This document shows, piece after piece, positions 24,617-33,152 of a DNA stretch of 64,000 nt; position 1 is the stretch's first letter, and each line of letters begins with the position of its first letter. The DNA is from UBA1181 sp045226255 (GTDB lineage Bacteria; Bacteroidota; Bacteroidia; Bacteroidales; Paludibacteraceae): assembly GCA_045226255.1 (NCBI GenBank), contig JBGVCG010000006.1, positions 3,055 to 67,054 on the forward strand. The letters are read 5' to 3'. The translations under genes and the position numbers were made by a program. Under the pieces are notes generated by a model. It worked only from the letters and a program-made list of their open reading frames with translations. It searched no databases and was not told the origin of the DNA.

Positions 24617-25852
24617 ATGGGAAAATTAAATGTACGTGCGGTTCTTCTTTCCGCTGCTTTGTGTTCGTCTCTTACTGTCAGCGCTGTCAATGTGACTGAT
24701 GGGGATGTAACTTATAATCCTCTGCAGACGGCTGTCCCGTCTCTTTCCATTGCGCCGGACGCTGTGGGCGGTGGTATGGGTGATGTGGGTGCCGCCACTA
24801 AGCCGGACAACATGTCACAATATTGGAACCCTGCAAAGTATGTGCAGGCTGAAAGTAATGGCGGATTCTCCATCTCATATACTCCTTGGTTGCGTAAGAT
24901 CGTCAACGATATCGATTTGGTCTATCTCTCAGGATATTATAAAACGTCTGAAAGAACGGCTGTTGGTGCTTCCTTCCGCTATTTCTCTATGGGTGAGATC
25001 ACATTGACGGGCCAACCGAATTATAGTGGAGAGCCTACCAATTTGGGTACTGCTAAGCCATATGAGTTCGCTGTGGATGGTAGCTTCTCTATGTTGCTTT
25101 CCGAATATTGGTCGGCGGGTGTCGCTCTTCGCTTCATCTACTCCGACTTGTTCAATGGCGCATTTGATGAGGAGGAATATTCTTCTGCTAAGGCTATCGG
25201 TGCGGATATCGCCTTTTCTTACCGCCGTCCGGTGCAGATCTCCTCGAACACTTCTTATGTGGGCGTGGGTATGTCCATCTCCAATATCGGTAACAAAGTC
25301 TCTTATGATAACGACCAGACACAACAGTTTATCCCTACCAATTTCAGGTTGGGTACCTCTTTCGATTATGCGTTTGATGAGTACAACAGATTGCAGTTCG
25401 CTGTCGATATGAACAAGTTGCTGGTGCCTACTCCTTACGGTAATTCGGATCAATATGATACTCCGCAGGCTTTCAACGAGGCTGTGAGGGATTACGAGGA
25501 AACCACGGCTATCGGTGGTATCTTCAAGTCCTTGGGTGACGCTCCTGATGGTTTCAAGGAGGAGTTGAGGGAGATTAACTTCTCTTTCGGTTTGGAATAT
25601 TCTTACAATAACAAATTCATGGTGAGAGGTGGTTACTTCAATGAAAACAAATACAAGGGTAACCGTAAATACTTCAATGTGGGTGCTGGATTCAATCTGA
25701 GTATCTTCCAACTGAGTGCGGCTTATGTGATCGCAGTTGCTCAAAACAGCCCGTTGGATAACACATTGCGTTTCTCCCTTGGCTTCGATTTGGGTGGTTT
25801 GAAGGATATCTTCGGCGTGAATGCTGATAGCGGCGCTTCCACCAAAGAGTGA
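24617..25852 (+). CDS. porV: Type IX secretion outer-membrane protein PorV (LptO)
   Basis: PorV is a 14-stranded outer-membrane barrel that takes T9SS cargo from the translocon to the sortase PorU. The ATG at 24617 gives a signal peptide (GKLNVRAVLLSAALCSSLTV) and 411 residues; the longer frame from 24575 would spoil it. Family features: NPLQTAVPSLSIAPDAVGGG, MGDVGAATKPDNMSQYWNPA, alternating strands such as AVGASFRYFSMGEIT and YVGVGMSISNIGNKVSY, and the end LRFSLGFDLGGL. It is monocistronic between its promoter and the terminator at 25882. Its presence fits the T9SS cargo genes at 44509, 46614 and 61180. Confidence 0.92.
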   Translation: MGKLNVRAVLLSAALCSSLTVSAVNVTDGDVTYNPLQTAVPSLSIAPDAVGGGMGDVGAATKPDNMSQYWNPAKYVQAESNGGFSISYTPWLRKIVNDIDLVYLSGYYKTSERTAVGASFRYFSMGEITLTGQPNYSGEPTNLGTAKPYEFAVDGSFSMLLSEYWSAGVALRFIYSDLFNGAFDEEEYSSAKAIGADIAFSYRRPVQISSNTSYVGVGMSISNIGNKVSYDNDQTQQFIPTNFRLGTSFDYAFDEYNRLQFAVDMNKLLVPTPYGNSDQYDTPQAFNEAVRDYEETTAIGGIFKSLGDAPDGFKEELREINFSFGLEYSYNNKFMVRGGYFNENKYKGNRKYFNVGAGFNLSIFQLSAAYVIAVAQNSPLDNTLRFSLGFDLGGLKDIFGVNADSGASTKE

Positions 25853-25881
25853 TGAATGTAGTGCATCTGGAATACAATAGG

Positions 25882-25911
25882 AAAGTGCGGTCATAAGGCC
25901 GCACTTTTTTT
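25882..25911 (+). terminator. Intrinsic terminator of porV
   Basis: AAAGTGCGG (25882-25890) pairs with CCGCACTTT (25899-25907), followed by a T run; 8-base loop. Confidence 0.9.
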
Positions 25912-25996
25912 GTGCTACCCTTTCTGTTTTCTTTGTCGTTAAGGGTTCAAGTCTGCGTATTCTTTCGTAATTTCGCGGTCTAATTTGTATGGTTGA

Positions 25997-27205
25997 ATGG
26001 ATTGCCCGAAAGATAGATTGTTTACGATGAGCTTCGTCTGCTCCTGCAGCGCGAATTTCCTCCTCTTCTTCTCCTTCTACCTGATCATGCCTATCTTAGC
26101 CATGTATCTGATAGAGGTCTTCACCGTGCCTGAGTCTACGGTGGGGGCGGTCCTTTCCTGCTATACGCTGGCTTGCCTCTTCGTCCGTCCCTTCTCGGGG
26201 TATCTGGTGGACACTTTCCAGCGCAAACCACTCTATCTGATGGCCCTCTCGGTCTTTGTCCTCCTCTTCGCGGGCTACCCTTGTGTGAAGACGGTCTTCC
26301 TCTTCGCCTTGCTCCGCGTGATGCACGGACTGGCCTTTGGTATGGTCTCCATATCGAGCAATACGATCGTGATCGACATCATGCCTTCCAGCCGTAGGGG
26401 CGAGGGTTTGGGCTATTTCGGCCTCTCCAACAACTTCGCCATGGCGACGGGCCCGATGGTGGGCATGTGGCTCTTGGACCATTACAGCTACGAGACGATC
26501 TTCTACTCCTCCTTTTGCGTGAGCCTCTGCTCTTTCCTGATCGGTAGCCTGATCAAGACGAAGTACCGCCCGAAGTCGGACGTGAAGGAGAAGCTCTCGT
26601 TGGACCGTTTCTTCCTGAAGAAGGGTGTGCCTGCGGGCATCAATCTTTTCTTCCTCGCCATCCCTTATGGGGTCATGACCTCCTTCATCGCCTTGTATGC
26701 GAAGGAGCTCTCCGTCGAGGGTAATCCCTCCTTCTTCTACCTCTTCCTGGCCTCAGGCATCGCCTTGTCGCGTATCTTTTCGGGCAAGTTGGTGGATAGG
26801 GGCAAGATGTTGCTCATGATCAAGGTGGGTATCGCCGCCGGCGGATTCGCCTACCTCTTGTTGGGTGCCTTGCCTTATTTGGGTATCCCTTCGGACTATA
26901 TGCGTGCGACCTTCTTTGGTGTCGCACTCTTGATAGGCATGGGCTACGGGACGATCTTCCCTGCCATGAACTCTCTGTTCGTCGCGCTCGCACCGAACAA
27001 CAAGCGTGGCACGGCCACCTCCACCTACCTCACATCGTGGGACATAGGGATCGGTGTGGGACTGTTCGGGGGCGGTTGCCTGAGCGAATGGACCTCTTTC
27101 TCCACCACCTTCTGCGTCGGTGGATTGCTGGACATGATCGCCCTGACGCTTTTCGCCTCCATCACGGCCGCACATTTCCTGCGCAACCGTGTGCGGGAGT
27201 CTTGA
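25997..27205 (+). CDS. MFS transporter
   Basis: A 402-residue protein with about twelve hydrophobic segments, e.g. NFLLFFSFYLIMPILAMYLI and VGAVLSCYTLACLFVRPFSG. The MFS loop between helices 2 and 3 reads RPFSGYLVDTFQRKP, and the second half repeats the pattern (GIALSRIFSGKLVDRGK). It belongs to the drug/sugar efflux-like branch; substrate unknown. It lies 58 bases upstream of miaA and is probably co-transcribed. A TAATTTCG box at 25968-25975 might be its promoter. Confidence 0.88.
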   Translation: MDCPKDRLFTMSFVCSCSANFLLFFSFYLIMPILAMYLIEVFTVPESTVGAVLSCYTLACLFVRPFSGYLVDTFQRKPLYLMALSVFVLLFAGYPCVKTVFLFALLRVMHGLAFGMVSISSNTIVIDIMPSSRRGEGLGYFGLSNNFAMATGPMVGMWLLDHYSYETIFYSSFCVSLCSFLIGSLIKTKYRPKSDVKEKLSLDRFFLKKGVPAGINLFFLAIPYGVMTSFIALYAKELSVEGNPSFFYLFLASGIALSRIFSGKLVDRGKMLLMIKVGIAAGGFAYLLLGALPYLGIPSDYMRATFFGVALLIGMGYGTIFPAMNSLFVALAPNNKRGTATSTYLTSWDIGIGVGLFGGGCLSEWTSFSTTFCVGGLLDMIALTLFASITAAHFLRNRVRES

Positions 27206-27263
27206 TGCCTTCCCTCGTTTTGATTATCTTTGGACGTTGATATGAACTTAAGAATAGCTCGTT

Positions 27264-28178
27264 ATGGCTTATGATATGCTGACGATATTGGGACCGACCG
27301 CTAGCGGGAAGACCACCTTGGCTGCTCATTTGGCTCGCCGCCTGGGGGCTGAGATCATCAGTGCGGACTCCCGCCAGATTTACCGTGGCATGGACATCGG
27401 CACGGGGAAGGACCTCTCCGACTATGTGGTCGATGGCGTCTCCATCCCTTACCACCTGATCGACATCGCCGACCCGGGGTATAAGTACAATCTTTTCGAG
27501 TACCAGCGTGATTTCTTGTCCGCATACCAGGATATCAAGGGGAGGGGAGTCTTCCCGATCCTCTGCGGGGGAACCGGCCTCTACATCGAGTCGGTCCTCA
27601 AGGCCTATAAGATGATGCCTGTGCCTCAGAACGAGGAGCTGAGGCAGTCGCTGGAGGGTAAATCGTTGGAGGAGCTGACGGCTATCCTCTCCACCTATAA
27701 GACGTTGCACAACACGACCGATGTGGATACCGCCAAGCGTGCGATCCGTGCCATAGAGATCTGCGAGTATTACCGTAGCCATCCGCAGGACTTCGTCGAT
27801 TTCCCCGACATCAATTGCCTTGTCGTGGGGGTGGATATCGCGCGTGACTTGCGCCGCGAAAAGATCTCCAAACGCTTGCGTGCCCGCTTGGATGAGGGCA
27901 TGGTGGACGAGGTGCGGCGCATCTTGGATTCGGGTGTCTCCGCGGAGGATATGATCTACTATGGCTTGGAGTATAAGTATCTGACGAACTACGTGATCGG
28001 TAACCTCACGTACGAGCAGATGGTCTCCGAGCTGGAGATCGCCATCCATCAGTTCGCGAAACGGCAGATGACCTGGTTCAGGGGAATGGAGCGTCGTGGC
28101 TTCACCATCCATTGGGTGGACGCATGCTTGCCGATGGACGAGAAGGTGGAGGTTATCCGCAAGCTGTTGCAGGCTTAG
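27264..28178 (+). CDS. miaA: tRNA dimethylallyltransferase MiaA
   Basis: MiaA prenylates A37 of tRNAs that read UNN codons. The 304-residue protein shows the P-loop GPTASGKTTLAAHLA near the N-terminus, DSRQIYRGMDIGTGK with the catalytic Asp, YHLIDIADPG, GGTGLYIESVL, and the C-terminal QFAKRQMTWFRG that contacts the anticodon loop. Length is normal. The AT-rich islet begins about 30 bases after its stop. Confidence 0.97.
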   Translation: MAYDMLTILGPTASGKTTLAAHLARRLGAEIISADSRQIYRGMDIGTGKDLSDYVVDGVSIPYHLIDIADPGYKYNLFEYQRDFLSAYQDIKGRGVFPILCGGTGLYIESVLKAYKMMPVPQNEELRQSLEGKSLEELTAILSTYKTLHNTTDVDTAKRAIRAIEICEYYRSHPQDFVDFPDINCLVVGVDIARDLRREKISKRLRARLDEGMVDEVRRILDSGVSAEDMIYYGLEYKYLTNYVIGNLTYEQMVSELEIAIHQFAKRQMTWFRGMERRGFTIHWVDACLPMDEKVEVIRKLLQA

Positions 28179-28205
28179 TGGGGGAGCTTTATTATTCCAC
28201 CAGCA

Positions 28206-28961
28206 TTATTCGAATTCAAAATCTATCACCTCCCAGTTCAGAGAATCATGAACCACTACCATTTTCTTATCATTTGGATTTGAATGGTCAAAAATACTTT
28301 TATAGTAAAAAAATATCAAAAAACATGTGTCTCCATTTGAATTCACAACCTTTGAACGATTTAAATCCTCTATGCAATACGTATACATAGATTCATCAAT
28401 TGTAATTTTAAATGTATCACGATTATCATCTCCAGATTCTATTTCGTATTTGCGTATAATCACTGGCATTTTGGGAGGCAGGTAATCAGCCCCCCCCGTA
28501 TCCGACACCGCTACAATGTACTCATCAGTCGAAACACCATCCACAAAAGTCCGAAATGGACGGATGATATCTCCATTTATCGTCTCATATGCGCCAAAGT
28601 CTATCTTAATATCATATCCTGAATATTTCCCATTTTCTTTTGGGCTCACATTACAACCTTTGGACATCACACATCGATTCTTAGGGAACCCATCAGGATA
28701 GTATTCTTCAAACAAACCCTCCAAATACCCTTTTGAGTTTGTAGTATCAGTATAGCATCCTCTATTCATTACATTCCCATTTGCATAATAATTTATGACT
28801 TTTGTGGAATCATTCCATGCACTCTTTATACTTTCAAAAAACAAGGATTCTGTGTCCACATAATATTTGGAAGACTTCTGTTGACATCCAATCATGGACA
28901 GCATTACAAAGAGACAACAAACTTTGTTTTTCATCGTATAAAGCACTTTTGTCATTTTCAT
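28206..28961 (-). CDS. Putative lipoprotein with MORN-like repeats
   Basis: 251 residues (or 242 from the ATG at 28934, MKNKVCCLFV). The signal sequence ends in MLSMIGC, a plausible lipobox. Residues ~55-100 (INYYANGNVMNRGCY, LEGLFEEYYPDGFPKNR) resemble MORN-2/YwqK-type repeats; the rest is unrecognised. The gene is clearly more AT-rich than its neighbours and contains an uninterrupted run of eight G on the coding strand (28490-28497), a possible slippage site. It converges on miaA. Function unknown. Confidence 0.7.
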   Translation of the reverse strand: MKMTKVLYTMKNKVCCLFVMLSMIGCQQKSSKYYVDTESLFFESIKSAWNDSTKVINYYANGNVMNRGCYTDTTNSKGYLEGLFEEYYPDGFPKNRCVMSKGCNVSPKENGKYSGYDIKIDFGAYETINGDIIRPFRTFVDGVSTDEYIVAVSDTGGADYLPPKMPVIIRKYEIESGDDNRDTFKITIDESMYTYCIEDLNRSKVVNSNGDTCFLIFFYYKSIFDHSNPNDKKMVVVHDSLNWEVIDFEFE

Positions 28962-29187
28962 TTTTCTTGTATTTATAAGAGTTTCTCTTCTGTTTTTATG
29001 ATTTTATATTTCTTCATGAGGTCATTTCGGGGCATAAGCTGGTCATGTTCTTCCCGTGAGGGGGGCAATCCGAGCTGTAGAAGCGCGCCCCCGTCATCTT
29101 TGTTGCGAAGATAGTAATAATTCTTGTGTTTTAATGGATGTTTTTATAACCCCCTGTTTTTATGGTGTGATGTTTATGTTTTTATCC

Positions 29188-29195
29188 TATATTTG
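29188..29195 (+). promoter_or_regulatory. -7 box for the 29227 gene
   Basis: TATATTTG, exact TAnnTTTG, about 32 bases before the ATG at 29227. It supports that start over the upstream frame from 29056. Confidence 0.6.
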
Positions 29196-29226
29196 TAAAG
29201 TAAGTTCAGAATTTAAAATTTTCGAC

Positions 29227-30045
29227 ATGAAGAAACACAGTCTCCTTTTATTTTTCGTCTTTCTCTTTTCTTGTTTCTGCTCTTTTGCGCACACTTTTGA
29301 TGATTTCCTAAGAAATGCAGTCGGCCGACCAAAGGGAAATGTGAAATTAATCACTAGTACGACAGAAGATAAAGATGTAATCAATAAATATTACAGTAGT
29401 GATGGACGATTGGATTCTGTTGTCTCAAATAATGCTCATTATGCAATATCTTATGGAGAAACCAAGGTGCTGAAATACAAACTGTTAAGACCGGGCGTGT
29501 GGTGGGAGATATCCTTAAACAAGGATTCATGTGTATGTGTGCAATATAATCCGGATGGAAGTTTTGAAAGTGGTGAAATCGAGTATTTGAACGACAAAGG
29601 ATGGACAATCAAAAAACGTGGGCTTAAGGGTCGCTATGTGGCAGAATACAGAAATACTTATGATCCCCTAACACGCACTTTGAGGCGAGAAACGGACAAG
29701 GAAATAAGTGATGAAATTGAAGAGTTCAAATACAATGTCAACGGAGACATTATCGAGGTAAAAGTCAGATATGGAAAACCTGACAATCTCAAGCTCAAAA
29801 GCTACTATAAATACAACGATGATGGGGAACTGGTAGAATTCGAGAACTTTGAGAAGATTGTAAAATACACTTACTCGAAGTTCGACGCAAAGGGCAATTG
29901 GACAGAATGCGTCCGCATTGAAAATGGCAAACGGCTCAGTGATCAAACGATAAAAGAGAAGCGATCATTTAATGAGCCCATTCGTGGTGACCATGGTGTA
30001 TACACGGAAAAAACCATTATAACCAGGAAGATTGTTTATTATTGA
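29227..30045 (+). CDS. Secreted protein with YD-like repeats, unknown function
   Basis: Starting at the ATG at 29227 (272 residues) gives a clear signal peptide, KKHSLLLFFVFLFSCFCSFA; the frame upstream to 29056 would bury it and cross a promoter. The mature part has repeated Tyr/Asp/Gly patches (KYYSSDGRLDS, QYNPDGSFESGEIEY, YKYNDDGELVEF, YSKFDAKGNWTEC) like the YD/RHS-type repeats of Bacteroidetes surface proteins. No catalytic motif. Low GC and islet location suggest acquisition. Periplasmic or surface location is inferred. Confidence 0.75.
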   Translation: MKKHSLLLFFVFLFSCFCSFAHTFDDFLRNAVGRPKGNVKLITSTTEDKDVINKYYSSDGRLDSVVSNNAHYAISYGETKVLKYKLLRPGVWWEISLNKDSCVCVQYNPDGSFESGEIEYLNDKGWTIKKRGLKGRYVAEYRNTYDPLTRTLRRETDKEISDEIEEFKYNVNGDIIEVKVRYGKPDNLKLKSYYKYNDDGELVEFENFEKIVKYTYSKFDAKGNWTECVRIENGKRLSDQTIKEKRSFNEPIRGDHGVYTEKTIITRKIVYY

Positions 30046-30196
30046 AATCCAGTGGTTAAGCATAAAGCGTATGATTGAGAGTATTGTGGACAATTGCACT
30101 CCCTTTGACAATGCTTGTGCGTTCCTCAAATTTGTGCATTAGTAATGCAATGCCCTTCGTTATGGATGTTGTATGCAATGGATATTCTATAAACAG

Positions 30197-30508
30197 TTAT
30201 ATTCCGCTCAATAACGACATTGATATGGGTATGGCGAAAAATAATGCTATCATTATGTAATTCAGTTGGTTGCATTTCTTCAACAAATCGTTATGTTCCT
30301 TGTTCCCCAATTTTTTGAAATCATTTACCGGAATAAACCAGAAATAGAGGCTCATGTGATATATCAATTTTAGATTTGAATTCTCGGGTATCAAGCCATC
30401 TTGTTGCATTTGACATCTGACCTCATATATTTTTTTCTTAAGTTGGTAGTGCCTATACATTAGATAGAGGAAAATACAGAATAAAATTAATCCTACGACT
30501 ATGAACAT
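30197..30508 (-). CDS. Small two-span membrane protein, unknown
   Basis: 103 residues with an N-terminal span (FIVVGLILFCIFLYLMY), a basic loop (RHYQLKKKIYEVR) and a C-terminal span (YIMIALFFAIPISMSLL). No family recognised. It lies in the AT-rich islet between miaA and glnN, and the opposite-strand frame at 30075-30260 overlaps it. Coding is likely from the hydrophobic pattern and clean ATG, but there is no independent proof. Confidence 0.55.
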   Translation of the reverse strand: MFIVVGLILFCIFLYLMYRHYQLKKKIYEVRCQMQQDGLIPENSNLKLIYHMSLYFWFIPVNDFKKLGNKEHNDLLKKCNQLNYIMIALFFAIPISMSLLSGI

Positions 30509-30684
30509 TGTGGTTGTTGTTTTTTAATAAGTTAAATCTGTTGTAACAAATATATTAAAATAATACACATGCCCTTCCGCCATAGCGTGATTTTTTGCGG
30601 ATGCCCCATCTACCCGTATTTTGATTGTTTTTTCCTGTCAACCTCCCTTTTTTGTCGCTTTCTCCCGATAATTTTATGTTTTTT

Positions 30685-30737
30685 CTAAAAATACCCCCTA
30701 ATTTTTAGGGGTGTAATCTAAAAATTATGTAATTTTG
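30685..30737 (+). promoter_or_regulatory. glnN promoter with palindromic operator-like element
   Basis: TAATTTTG at 30730-30737 is the -7 box, about 67 bases before the glnN start. Upstream lies the palindrome CCCCTAA-TTT-TTAGGGG (30695-30711) over the -33 region. The word CTAAAAAT occurs three times: 30685-30692, inverted at 30701-30708, and 30718-30725. This looks like a regulator binding site, plausibly nitrogen control; the regulator is unknown. Confidence 0.6.
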
Positions 30738-30803
30738 CGCAACATTCCTATGCTGACGAGGGGGTGTTTCGTGAATTTATAGTCTTATTAAAAAATAACT
30801 TGT

Positions 30804-32990
30804 ATGGCGATAATGAGATTCAACGCATTGAAGGAGTTGCAAAGCAGGCGACCATTGCCGGTGCATATACCATCGGACAAGCTGTCTGACTATTTCGCGA
30901 TCAATGTGTTTACGAAGGAGAAGATGCGCGAGTATCTTTCCAAGGATGCATTTAATGCTTTTATTGCGGCGGTAGACCGTGGTGTGTTGTTCGACAGAAA
31001 CGTGGCGGACCAGATCGCGACGGGCATGCGCAAGTGGGCGAGTGAACGTGGGGCTACCCATTACACGCACTGGTTCCAGCCCTTGACGGACGGTACGGCC
31101 GAGAAGCATGACGGGTTCATCGACTTCGACGAGAACGGTGACATCATCGAACGCTTCTCCGGTAAGTTGCTGATCCAGCAGGAGCCTGACGCCTCTTCTT
31201 TCCCTAACGGAGGTATCCGCAACACCTTCGAGGCGCGCGGTTATACGGCTTGGGATCTCTCTTCGCCTGCTTTCGTGGTGGGCTCCACGCTTTGTATCCC
31301 GACCATCTTCATCTCCTACACGGGTGAGGCGCTGGATTACAAGACGCCTTTGCTGAAGGCTATTTCTGCGGTCGATAAGGCTGCGGTGGCGGTCTGCCAA
31401 TATTTCGATAAGAATGTGATGAAGGTGAATACGAACTTGGGCTGGGAGCAGGAGTACTTCTTGGTGGACTCTGCCTTGTACAATGCGCGCCCAGACTTGT
31501 GCATGACGGGTAGAACCCTTATGGGTCATGCCTCTGCCAAGGACCAACAGCTGGACGACCACTATTTCGGCTCCATCCCGGAGCGTGTCACTTCCTTCAT
31601 GCGTGAAGTGGAGGTGGAGGCGCATAAGTTGGGTATTCCTTTGAAAACCAGACATAACGAGGTGGCTCCTAACCAATTCGAGTTCGCTCCTATCTACGAG
31701 GAGGCAAACTTGGCGAACGACCACAACCAGCTGATCATGGACGTGATGAAGCGTATTGCCCGCAAGCACCATTTCCAGGTCTTGCTGCATGAGAAGCCTT
31801 TCGCCAGCGTGAATGGTTCCGGCAAGCACAATAACTGGTCGCTGACGACCGACACGGGTATCAACCTGCTCTCTCCGGCCAAGAACCCTAAGGGGAACAT
31901 GTTGTTCATCACCTTCCTCGTGAATGTGATGACGGCTGTGTACAAGCATCAGGATCTGCTGCGCGCCTCTATCATGAGTGCGGGCAACACTTACCGTTTG
32001 GGCGCCAACGAGGCTCCTCCAGCCATCCTCTCCGTCTTCTTGGGACGTACGCTCTCCAAGATGTTGGACGACTTGGCCACTCAGGTGGGGGACAACAAGA
32101 TGACCCCTGAGGAGAAGACCGCCCTGAAGTTGGGTATCGCGCGTATCCCGGACATCATGTTGGATACCACCGACCGTAACCGAACCTCTCCGTTCGCCTT
32201 CACGGGTAACCGTTTCGAGTTCCGTGCTGTAGGTTCCTCCGCGAACTGCGCCGCTTCCATCATCGCTTTGGATGCTGCCGTCGCTCACCAGTTGAACGAG
32301 TTCCGTGCGGAGGTGGATGACCTGATCAATGCGGGGAAAGGAAAGGACGAGGCGATCTTCCAAGTTCTGAAGAAACTGATCATAGAGTCCAAGCCAGTGC
32401 GTTTCGAGGGAGACGGCTATTCCGAGGAGTGGAAGGCGGAGGCCAAGAAGCGTGGGCTCACCAATATCACCAGCGCCCCTGAGGCCATCAGCAAGTACTT
32501 GGACAAGTCTTCCATGGAGGTGCTGATCGGTGAGAATGTCTTCAACGAGGTGGAGCTAAAGGGTCGTGTTGAGGTGGAGTATGAGAAGTTCTCGAAGAAG
32601 GTGCAGATCGAGTCGCGCATCTTGGGCGACATCGCCATCAACCATATCGTGCCGACCGCGGTGGCTTACCAGAACCGCCTGATCGAAAACCTCTGCGGTT
32701 TGAAACAGTTGTTCGATGCGAAGGAGTACGATGTGCTTTCGGAGGATAGGAAGGACCTGATCCGTGAGATCTCCAGCCATGTCACCGCCATCAAGAAGTT
32801 GGTGAAGCGCATGACGGAGGAGCGTCACACCGCCAACACGGCGAGGAGCGAGCATGAGACAGCCGTGGTGTACGACAGTGTGGTACGTCCGACGATGGAG
32901 GAGATACGCTCCCACATCGATGACCTCGAATTGGTGATCGACGATGACTTCTGGCCGATGCCGAAGTACCGTGAGCTGTTGTTCTCTTGA
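30804..32990 (+). CDS. glnN: Glutamine synthetase type III
   Basis: Makes glutamine from glutamate, ammonia and ATP. The 728-residue length is typical of GSIII (GlnN), well above the ~450-470 of GSI. Motifs: THWFQPLTDGTAEKHDGF, NTNLGWEQEYFLVD with metal-binding Glu, RHNEVAPNQFEFAPI, KPFASVNGSGKHNNWSL (ATP region) and NRTSPFAFTGNRFEFRA. The C-terminal third includes the GSIII-specific helical region (RLIENLCGLKQLFDAKEY). The start is the ATG at 30804; the ATG three codons later is possible. Expression probably responds to nitrogen through the element at 30685-30737. A terminator follows at 33011. Confidence 0.97.
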   Translation: MAIMRFNALKELQSRRPLPVHIPSDKLSDYFAINVFTKEKMREYLSKDAFNAFIAAVDRGVLFDRNVADQIATGMRKWASERGATHYTHWFQPLTDGTAEKHDGFIDFDENGDIIERFSGKLLIQQEPDASSFPNGGIRNTFEARGYTAWDLSSPAFVVGSTLCIPTIFISYTGEALDYKTPLLKAISAVDKAAVAVCQYFDKNVMKVNTNLGWEQEYFLVDSALYNARPDLCMTGRTLMGHASAKDQQLDDHYFGSIPERVTSFMREVEVEAHKLGIPLKTRHNEVAPNQFEFAPIYEEANLANDHNQLIMDVMKRIARKHHFQVLLHEKPFASVNGSGKHNNWSLTTDTGINLLSPAKNPKGNMLFITFLVNVMTAVYKHQDLLRASIMSAGNTYRLGANEAPPAILSVFLGRTLSKMLDDLATQVGDNKMTPEEKTALKLGIARIPDIMLDTTDRNRTSPFAFTGNRFEFRAVGSSANCAASIIALDAAVAHQLNEFRAEVDDLINAGKGKDEAIFQVLKKLIIESKPVRFEGDGYSEEWKAEAKKRGLTNITSAPEAISKYLDKSSMEVLIGENVFNEVELKGRVEVEYEKFSKKVQIESRILGDIAINHIVPTAVAYQNRLIENLCGLKQLFDAKEYDVLSEDRKDLIREISSHVTAIKKLVKRMTEERHTANTARSEHETAVVYDSVVRPTMEEIRSHIDDLELVIDDDFWPMPKYRELLFS

Positions 32991-33010
32991 TAGTTCTTTT
33001 GACTGCATAG

Positions 33011-33057
33011 AAGAGGGGGAAGCATCTGTGATGGATGGCTTCCCCCTCTTACTTTTT
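33011..33057. terminator. Terminator hairpin after glnN
   Basis: AAGAGGGGGAAGC (33011-33023) pairs with GCTTCCCCCTCTT (33038-33050); ACTTTTT follows. It lies between convergent glnN and the 33153-37010 operon (about 100 bases from each end). Confidence 0.75.
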
Positions 33058-33152
33058 CCGGGTGAGGCGATGGTCGTCGTTGCCCGAAGTCTTATCTTAA
33101 GGAGTCTATCGGACCTTCATTTTGTTTGTCGGTCTTCTGATTGCAGGGCAGG

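Noticed and set aside
30075..30260. 61-codon + strand frame after the YD-repeat protein
   Set aside because: Overlaps the 30197-30508 frame, no signal or family; less convincing than the opposite strand.
30777..32363. 528-codon open frame on the - strand opposite glnN
   Set aside because: It is the mirror of a highly conserved glnN frame, rich in Arg/His/Val as expected for antisense of GC-rich coding DNA, with no recognisable domain.
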